Source of the DNA: Pseudomonadota bacterium
GTDB lineage: Bacteria > Pseudomonadota > Gammaproteobacteria > Burkholderiales > Burkholderiaceae
DNA: 28,827 nt
Direction of reading: 5' to 3'
Assembly (NCBI GenBank): GCA_963205525.1
Contig: CAUJJP010000087.1
Span: 1 to 28,827 of the forward strand
Shown: positions 22,204 to 28,827 of the stretch, piece after piece
Layout: every line of letters begins with the position of its first letter
How positions within the stretch are numbered: the first letter of the stretch is position 1
Program-made: the position numbers and the translations under genes
Notes under the pieces: model-generated
Database searches by the model: none
The model's input: only the letters and a program-made list of their open reading frames with translations
Told to the model about the DNA's origin: nothing

Positions 22204-22651
22204 TACGGTGCACTACGACCGCATCGTGGACATAGATCGACAACAAGTGGCATCTGTTGTGAGCTGCACCGGGGCCGCGCATCTTGCTGATGGTCGCCGA
22301 CGTGATCGCCGCCATCGCCTGGGCGCTCAGCCAGCTCGCAGCCAACACGCAGCGCTTGCGCCCGGGCCGATCTCGACCTCGGCCGCCGTTCGCGCCGGCC
22401 GGCCCGCTGCGGGCCCGATCCACCGAGGCGTCCAGGAGGTCTGCGATCCATTGCCTGACGCATGATCGCGATACCGTCATGGGAGCTGACGATATCGACG
22501 CACGCCTGCCAGCGTAGGCGCTCGGATACCGTCAAATCAACCGTCAGAACGCCTGGGACGGCGTTCGATCGCGCGGGACGCTAAGTCCTTGTCCCCACAG
22601 CGAAATCGGATTGTTCTGGGATGACCGGAGACACCGCGGGACGATCTTGGC
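22204..22651. other. Gene-free stretch with short repeats
   Basis: About 450 bases between the accessory cluster and guaA contain no convincing gene on either strand; the open frames are short and unlike any family I know. GATACCGTCA occurs twice in direct orientation (22470-22479 and 22525-22534). GAACGCC-TGGGAC-GGCGTTC (22547-22566) is a 7-bp hairpin downstream of guaA. The stretch may be decayed sequence or a boundary of acquired DNA; no transposase remnant was identified. Confidence 0.5.
22547..22566. terminator. Hairpin downstream of guaA
   Basis: GAACGCC and GGCGTTC form a perfect 7-bp stem with a 6-base loop, 86 bases past the guaA stop. A T-rich tail is missing on both strands, so it is a weak terminator candidate. 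Confidence 0.3.
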
Positions 22652-24258
<1,607 letters not shown>

Positions 24259-24262
<4 letters not shown>

Positions 24263-25515
24263 GCGGGCTGGGTCTCGGCCTGGCGCCGGACACTGAAGAA
24301 GCGGATCGCGATCAGGGCCGCCAGCGCCTGCACCGCGGCGCAGGCGAAGAACGGCAGGCCGATCAGCCAGTCGCCCGGCGGCCGCTCCGACACCAGCACC
24401 AGCAGCGGGCCGGCAACGGTGGGCGCGATGACCGCCATCAGGCTGTTGATCGATGCCATGGAGCCCATCACCTCGCCCTGGCGGCTCGGGTCGGCGGCGT
24501 TGGAGACGATGCTCTGCAGTGCGGCCTGGGCGCCGCCGCCGAGCAAGGTGCCGGTGACGATGACGGCGTACATCATCCAGCCGCTGCTCGCCGCACCGAT
24601 CGCGGCATAGGTCAGCGCACCGATCGCCAGGCCCCAGACCGCCAGCTTCTGCGGCGTGAAGCGCTTGAGCAGGTGGCGCAGCAGCACGCCTTGCACGAAG
24701 GCCGAGCTCAGGCCGACGACGAACAGCGACCAGCCGACCTCGGCCGGCCCCCAGCCGAACTTGAAGTGGGTGTACAGCACCCAGCTCGAGTGCATGGTGA
24801 ACTGCGCCAGCACCGCCAGCGCAATCGCCGCCGCCAGCCAGCCGATGCCGGGGTTGCGCGCCAGCGTCTGCAGCGCCGCCAGCGGGTGCGCGCTGCGCCA
24901 GGTGAAGGGGCGCCTGCGCTGCGCCGGCAGCGACTCGGGCAGCACGAAGTAGCCGTACAGGCCGTTGGCCACCGCCAGCGTGCCGGCGACGAAGAAGGGC
25001 AGCCGCAGGTCGATCGCGCCCAGCAAACCGCCGGCCGTGGGGCCGAGGATGAAGCCGATGCCGAACATCGCGCCCAGCATGCCCATCCGCGCCGCGCGCT
25101 GCTCGGGGGTGGAGATGTCGGCGACGTAGGCGTTGGCGACCGCCGCGTTGGCCTGCATCGCGCCGGCCACCAGGCGCACCGCCACCAGCATCCACAGCGC
25201 AGTGGCGAGCGCGGTGACGAAGAAGCTCAGCGCCAGCCCGGTGAAGCCCAGCAGCAGCACCGGGCGGCGGCCGAAGCGGTCGGCCAGCGCGCCGAGCACC
25301 GGCGCGCCGATGAAGTTGGCGGCGCCGAAGGCGAAGGTGACGATCGCGAACCAGCGCGCCTGCGCCTCGTTGCCCTCGGTGAACTGGCCCACGATGTAGG
25401 GCAGGACGGGGACGATGAGGCCGATCGACACCATGTCGATCAGCACCGCGACCATGATGAAGGACATGGCCGCCTGCCTGCCCGGCGGCCGGCCGTCGAC
25501 GGGATCGATGGACAA
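24259..25515 (-). CDS. TCR/Tet-type MFS transporter inside the gua operon
   Basis: A 418-residue, 12-helix MFS protein resembling tetracycline and drug efflux carriers. Helix 1 is [23 protein letters not shown], the loop 2-3 motif is [16 protein letters not shown], and the helix 5 antiporter-type motif is [21 protein letters not shown]. The probable start is a TTG at 25515, two bases after the guaB stop, giving the leader [16 protein letters not shown]; an ATG at 25467 would give 402 residues but leaves little room before helix 1. Its stop overlaps the guaA start. Coupling at both ends means GuaA synthesis is tied to this carrier. Export of purine nucleosides or bases, or of an inhibitor of GMP synthesis, is speculation from context; a general drug exporter is equally possible. 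Confidence 0.87.
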
Positions 25516-25517
25516 GA

Positions 25518-26990
25518 TCAGTCGGCCCGGTAGTTGGGCGCTTCCTTGGTGATCTGCACGTCGTGGACGTGGCTCTCGCGGATGCCGGCGGCGGTGATGC
25601 GGACGAACTCGGCGCGCTGCTTCATGTCGTCGATGGTCGCGCAGCCGCAATAGCCCATCGCCGCGCGCAGCCCGCCGGCCATCTGGTGCACGATGCCGAT
25701 CATTGAGCCCTTGTAGGGCACCCGGCCTTCGATGCCCTCGGGCACCAGCTTCTCGGCGTTCGGATTCGTCGCCTCGTCATTCTCCTGGAAGTAGCGGTCG
25801 GCCGAACCGGCCTTCATGGCGGCGATGGAGCCCATGCCGCGATAGCTCTTGTAGCTGCGGCCCTGGAACAGGATGACCTCGCCCGGCGCTTCTTCGGTGC
25901 CGGCGAACACGCCGCCCATCATCACCGTGCTCGCACCGGCGGCCACCGCCTTGGCGATGTCGCCCGAATAGCGGATGCCGCCGTCGGCGATCAGCGGCAC
26001 GCCGCTGCCCTTGAGCGCGGTGGCGACGTTGTCGATCGCCGTCACCTGCGGCACGCCGACGCCGGCGATGATGCGGGTGGTGCAGATCGAGCCTGGGCCG
26101 ATGCCGACCTTGACCGCGTCGGCACCGGCTTCGCACAGCGCCAGCGCCGCCGCGCCGGTGGCGATGTTGCCGCCGATCACGTCGACCTGCGGATACTGGC
26201 GCTTGACCCAGCGCACGCGCTCGATGACGCCAGCGCTGTGGCCGTGCGCGGTGTCGACCACGATCGCGTCCACCCCGGCGTTCACGAGCAGCTCGACGCG
26301 CTCCTCCGTGCCCTCGCCCACGCCCACCGCAGCGCCCACGCGCAGCTTGCCGTGGGCGTCGCGGGCGGCGTTCGGGAAGCTGGTCTGCTTGCGGATGTCC
26401 TTCACCGTCATCAGCCCGCGCAGCTCGAAAGCGGCGTTGACGACCAGCACGCGCTCCAGCCGGTGCTTGTGCATGAGCGCCTTGCCGTCGGCCAGGGTGG
26501 CGCTCTCGGGGACCGTGACCAGGCGCTCGCGCGGCGTCATGACCTCGCCGATGGGCGCGTCGAGCCGGGTCTCGAAGCGCAGGTCGCGGTTGGTCACGAT
26601 GCCCACCACGGTGCTGCCGTCGACGACCGGGAAGCCCGAGAAGCCGTGCTGCTCCTGCAGCGCCATCACCTCGCGCACGCTGTGCCGCGGGCTGACCGTG
26701 ATGGGGTCGCGCAGGACGCCGGATTCGTAGCGCTTGACGCGCGCCACCTCCGCCGCCTGCTGGCGCGGCGTGAGGTTCTTGTGGACGATGCCGATGCCGC
26801 CTTCCTGGGCGATGGTGATCGCCAGCCGGGCTTCGGTGACGGTGTCCATCGCTGCCGACACCAGCGGCAGGTTGAGCGCGATGTTGCGCGTCAGACGGGT
26901 GGCAAGAGAGGTGTCGCGCGGCAACACCTGGGAGAACGCCGGCACCAACAACACATCGTCGAAGGTGAGCGCTTGGCCGAGCAGGCGCAT
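25518..26990 (-). CDS. guaB: IMP dehydrogenase
   Basis: This enzyme oxidises IMP to XMP with NAD+, the committed step to GMP. The 490-residue product begins [20 protein letters not shown]. Two CBS domains (about 92-205, with [20 protein letters not shown] and [20 protein letters not shown]) interrupt the TIM barrel. The catalytic loop is [11 protein letters not shown] with Cys303, followed by [14 protein letters not shown] and the flap region [17 protein letters not shown] and [15 protein letters not shown]. The ATG at 26990 matches the family N terminus; the frame stays open upstream to 27041 but that part is not conserved. A perfect TATAAT at 27021-27016 supports a promoter there. The MFS gene begins two bases after its stop, and guaA follows. 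Confidence 0.97.
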   Translation of the reverse strand: MRLLGQALTFDDVLLVPAFSQVLPRDTSLATRLTRNIALNLPLVSAAMDTVTEARLAITIAQEGGIGIVHKNLTPRQQAAEVARVKRYESGVLRDPITVSPRHSVREVMALQEQHGFSGFPVVDGSTVVGIVTNRDLRFETRLDAPIGEVMTPRERLVTVPESATLADGKALMHKHRLERVLVVNAAFELRGLMTVKDIRKQTSFPNAARDAHGKLRVGAAVGVGEGTEERVELLVNAGVDAIVVDTAHGHSAGVIERVRWVKRQYPQVDVIGGNIATGAAALALCEAGADAVKVGIGPGSICTTRIIAGVGVPQVTAIDNVATALKGSGVPLIADGGIRYSGDIAKAVAAGASTVMMGGVFAGTEEAPGEVILFQGRSYKSYRGMGSIAAMKAGSADRYFQENDEATNPNAEKLVPEGIEGRVPYKGSMIGIVHQMAGGLRAAMGYCGCATIDDMKQRAEFVRITAAGIRESHVHDVQITKEAPNYRAD

Positions 26991-27015
26991 GGGAAAGCTC
27001 CAGACGCAAAGCGCG

Positions 27016-27021
27016 ATTATA
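27016..27021 (-). promoter_or_regulatory. Candidate -10 box of the guaB operon
   Basis: A consensus TATAAT on the minus strand is 25 bases from the guaB ATG, giving a leader of about 18 bases. The -35 region is not consensus, which fits a promoter helped by an activator or sensitive to growth rate. Confidence 0.5.
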
Positions 27022-27086
27022 CGGATCGTTACCACGCACACCGGCGCGCCGCGGGGCCTGCGAGGCCGCTGGCCCGCCGCAAGACC

Positions 27087-27092
27087 TACACT
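27087..27092 (+). promoter_or_regulatory. Candidate -10 box of the DUF4124 gene
   Basis: TACACT lies six bases before the ATG at 27099. No Shine-Dalgarno sequence intervenes, so a leaderless transcript is possible. The -35 is weak. Confidence 0.3.
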
Positions 27093-27098
27093 GCGGTG

Positions 27099-27593
27099 AT
27101 GCCGACCTGCCGCCCTGCCCTCGCCCTCGTGCTGTGTGCTGCCATGTTCGCCAGCCTGCCGACCGCGGCGCAGTGGAAATGGAAGGACGCCAGCGGCCGC
27201 ATCACGGTCAGCGACCTGCCGCCGCCGCGCGACGTGCCGCCGCAGAACATCCTGCAGCGGCCCGAGCTGCGCCAGGCCGCACCGACGCCCGCGGCCTCCG
27301 CCGCCTCGTCAGCCGCAGCCCCGACACCGCAGCCGGCGGTGGACCGTGAGTTGCAGGCGCGCCGTGACGCTGCCGCGCGCGAGCAAGGCGCGCGCGAGAA
27401 GGCCGAGGCGGCGCGCCTGGCCGAGCAGCGGGCGCAGAACTGCCGCAATGCGCGCACCCACCTGGCGGCGCTGGACTCCGGCCAGCGCATCGCCCGCTTC
27501 AACGACAAGGGCGAGCGCGAGATCCTGGACGACGCCCAGCGCGCCGCCGAGGCACAGCGCGCGCGCGAGGTGATCGCTTCCGACTGCCGCTGA
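27099..27593 (+). CDS. DUF4124 domain-containing exported protein
   Basis: A 164-residue periplasmic protein of unknown function. Its signal peptide is [20 protein letters not shown] with cleavage after PTAAQ. The short DUF4124 core follows ([26 protein letters not shown]), the aromatic W-K-W-x-D-x-x-G pattern that is typical of the family. A Pro/Ala-rich linker (about 60-85) then leads into a charged Ala/Arg/Glu helix rich in coiled-coil-like heptads (about 85-120), with two cysteines (QNCRNAR and SDCR) that could form a disulfide. The gene is divergent from guaB, a pairing common in Burkholderiales. It converges on rnfH with 42 bases between, where no clear terminator is visible. No function is proposed. 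Confidence 0.85.
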   Translation: MPTCRPALALVLCAAMFASLPTAAQWKWKDASGRITVSDLPPPRDVPPQNILQRPELRQAAPTPAASAASSAAAPTPQPAVDRELQARRDAAAREQGAREKAEAARLAEQRAQNCRNARTHLAALDSGQRIARFNDKGEREILDDAQRAAEAQRAREVIASDCR

Positions 27594-27635
27594 GGCACGC
27601 GCCAGGCGGCGCGCGCGGCGGCTTCCCCGCCCTCA

Positions 27636-27992
27636 TCAACTGCCCTTGTCGGCCGCCTGCGCTGTCGCCGCAGGCGTCGCCTTGCGGGGGTCCGCTGGAC
27701 GCGATGGACGCGCTGGCCGCGGCATGCCTGCGACGCGCAGCCGTCGTGCCTGCTTGGGGTCGACCGTTAAGGGGCGGTAGACCTGCACCTGGTCGCCGTC
27801 GCGCAGCGGCTGGTCCTGGCCGCAGGGCCGGAACCAGACACCGACCGAGATCCGGTCCGCATCCAGCGCGTGGCGCTGCAGCACGCCGCTGTGCGCCAGC
27901 GCGTCGCGCACGACGGCGCCATCGTCCAGGTCCAGCCTGCTCAGGTCGGCCTCCGCCGCCTGCGGGCAGTACACCACCTCAACGCGGACCAT
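27636..27992 (-). CDS. rnfH: RnfH-family ubiquitin-like protein
   Basis: The 118-residue product has the RnfH (UPF0125) beta-grasp core: [75 protein letters not shown]. The last 25 or so residues are a Pro/Ala/Lys-rich tail with no fold signal, which is longer than usual. Family members sit next to ratA in most proteobacteria; their biochemical role is unclear despite the historical Rnf name. The ATG at 27992 lies inside the end of ratA, giving a 14-base overlap and probable translational coupling. It converges with the DUF4124 gene. Confidence 0.9.
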   Translation of the reverse strand: MVRVEVVYCPQAAEADLSRLDLDDGAVVRDALAHSGVLQRHALDADRISVGVWFRPCGQDQPLRDGDQVQVYRPLTVDPKQARRLRVAGMPRPARPSRPADPRKATPAATAQAADKGS

Positions 27993-28431
27993 GGACCTGC
28001 TCGGCACGCTTGACGAAGTTGTCGACGAAGGTGTTGGCGATGCGGTCGAAGACCGGGCTGACCACCGCCTCCAGCGCCGCACTGGCAAAGGCGTAGCAGA
28101 GGTCGAACTCGATCTTGCAGGCCTGCGCCTCGCTGCCCGGGCGGCCCAGCGGGTGGAACAGCCAGGTGCCATCCAGGCGCGAGAACGGGCCGTCCACCAG
28201 CGTCACCAGCACCGAGCGCCCCGGCACCTGCACGTTGCGCGTGGTGAATGAGTGCCGCACGCCCATGTAGTGCAGGCCGATGCGTGCGGTCATGCCGTCC
28301 TCGTGCCGCTGCAGCACCTCGGCGCGGTCGCACCAGGGCAGGAAGGACGGGTAGCGCTCGACACCGGTGACCAGGTCGTACATCTCCTGCGGCGTGTACC
28401 ACAGCAGGACCGACTTCTTGACGTGCTTCAC
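27979..28431 (-). CDS. ratA: RatA-type START/polyketide-cyclase protein (Coq10-like)
   Basis: The 150-residue product matches the RatA/YfjG and COQ10 family: (V)[38 protein letters not shown], then [38 protein letters not shown] and [24 protein letters not shown]. The fold is a START-like lipid- or quinone-binding cavity. In E. coli RatA was reported to block 70S ribosome assembly and named a toxin, while eukaryotic homologues bind coenzyme Q; a quinone-related role is likely the general one. The start is a GTG at 28431, because relatives begin M-K-x-V exactly there. TAGAAT lies eight bases upstream. It is divergent from smpB and overlaps rnfH, the standard arrangement. Confidence 0.93.
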   Translation of the reverse strand: MKHVKKSVLLWYTPQEMYDLVTGVERYPSFLPWCDRAEVLQRHEDGMTARIGLHYMGVRHSFTTRNVQVPGRSVLVTLVDGPFSRLDGTWLFHPLGRPGSEAQACKIEFDLCYAFASAALEAVVSPVFDRIANTFVDNFVKRAEQVHGPR

Positions 28432-28439
28432 AATCGCGG

Positions 28440-28449
28440 ATTCTAGATT
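28440..28449. promoter_or_regulatory. Overlapping divergent -10 boxes of ratA and smpB
   Basis: ATTCTAGATT contains TAGAAT on the minus strand (28445-28440) for ratA and TAGATT on the plus strand (28444-28449) for smpB. They share CTAG, so the two polymerases could not bind at once. The distances to the start codons are eight and ten bases. TTGACG at 28418-28423 is a possible smpB -35, but the spacing is 20 bases. Confidence 0.4.
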
Positions 28450-28459
28450 TGCCCCGTCC

Positions 28460-28827
28460 ATGCCGCCGATCGCCGAGAACCGCCGCGCCCGCCACGAATA
28501 CCACATCGACGAGAAGTTCGAGGCCGGCATCGTGCTGCAGGGCTGGGAGGTCAAGGCCATCCGCGCCGGCCAGGTCCAGCTCACCGACGGCTACGTCGTG
28601 ATACGCGATGGCGAGCTGCAGCTGATCGGGCTGCGCATCAACCCACTGCGCACCGCCTCCACCCACGTCTACCCGGAGCCCGACCGGACCAAGAAGCTGC
28701 TCATGCACAAGGAGCAGATCCGGCGCCTGATCGGCAAGGTCGAGCAAAAGGGCTTCACCCTGGTGCCGCTGGACCTGCACTACAAGGACGGGCGGGTGAA
28801 GGTGGAGGTCGCACTCGCCAAGGGCAA
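28460..28827 (+). CDS. smpB: SsrA-binding protein (3' part outside window)
   Basis: SmpB binds tmRNA and delivers it to stalled ribosomes in trans-translation. The 122 visible codons begin [37 protein letters not shown] and continue with [19 protein letters not shown], the oligonucleotide-binding barrel, and [26 protein letters not shown]. The usual length is about 150 residues, so only the C-terminal basic tail is missing because the window ends. The ATG at 28460 fits the family N terminus. No Shine-Dalgarno sequence is visible, and a candidate -10 box lies ten bases upstream. It is divergent from ratA, as in many proteobacteria. Confidence 0.95.
   Translation, partial: MPPIAENRRARHEYHIDEKFEAGIVLQGWEVKAIRAGQVQLTDGYVVIRDGELQLIGLRINPLRTASTHVYPEPDRTKKLLMHKEQIRRLIGKVEQKGFTLVPLDLHYKDGRVKVEVALAKG

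Noticed and set aside
22284..22517. Plus-strand frame of 77 codons in the gap before guaA
   Set aside because: No recognisable motif, and other frames over the same stretch are equally open. Kept only as part of the gap description.

Overview
The window is about 28.8 kb of very GC-rich DNA. It looks like the chromosome of a betaproteobacterium, most likely Burkholderiales. The evidence is the protein flavour throughout, the smpB / ratA-rnfH divergent pair, a DUF4124 gene facing guaB, and strong G/C third-position codon bias. No rRNA, tRNA, CRISPR array, intact insertion sequence or phage gene was seen. The assignment below family level is inference.

Layout: (1) 1-5719 holds a truncated multi-PAS sensor (minus), then guaC (GMP reductase), acnA (aconitase A) and a short MscS-type channel (plus). 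(2) 5735-9918 is a minus-strand pair: a PQQ-dependent quinohemoprotein alcohol dehydrogenase, and a TonB-dependent receptor of the PqqU/YncD type whose GTG start overlaps the dehydrogenase stop. (3) 9942-10602 is a scar: the last 39 codons of an SDR gene (minus) abut a 5'-truncated LivM-type permease (plus) with an internal amber codon. (4) 10667-15019 carries riboflavin synthase, a BamE-like lipoprotein, iorB-iorA (indolepyruvate:ferredoxin oxidoreductase) and a divergent Lrp/AsnC regulator. The iorA-lrp spacer holds two perfect copies of GCAAT-N3-ATTGC. (5) 15247-22149 is an all-minus accessory cluster of an LLM flavin oxidoreductase, MFS transporter, SDR, LysR regulator, amidohydrolase and alpha/beta hydrolase. 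It looks like a catabolic module for an unidentified ester, lactone or amide. (6) 22652-26990 is a guaB-MFS-guaA operon with a drug-efflux-type MFS gene wedged tightly between the two GMP synthesis genes. (7) 27099-28827 holds a DUF4124 protein, rnfH, ratA and the start of smpB.

How it works together: guaB and guaA make GMP from IMP, and guaC about 20 kb away runs the reverse step, so the IMP/GMP cycle is nearly complete here. The PQQ enzyme and the PqqU-like receptor suggest an alcohol-oxidising enzyme whose cofactor may be taken from outside; no PQQ biosynthesis gene is visible. The best candidates for something little described are the PQQ enzyme/receptor coupling, the phased operator array at iorA-lrp, the six-gene accessory cluster (whose SDR has His where the catalytic Tyr should be), and the MFS gene inside the gua operon.
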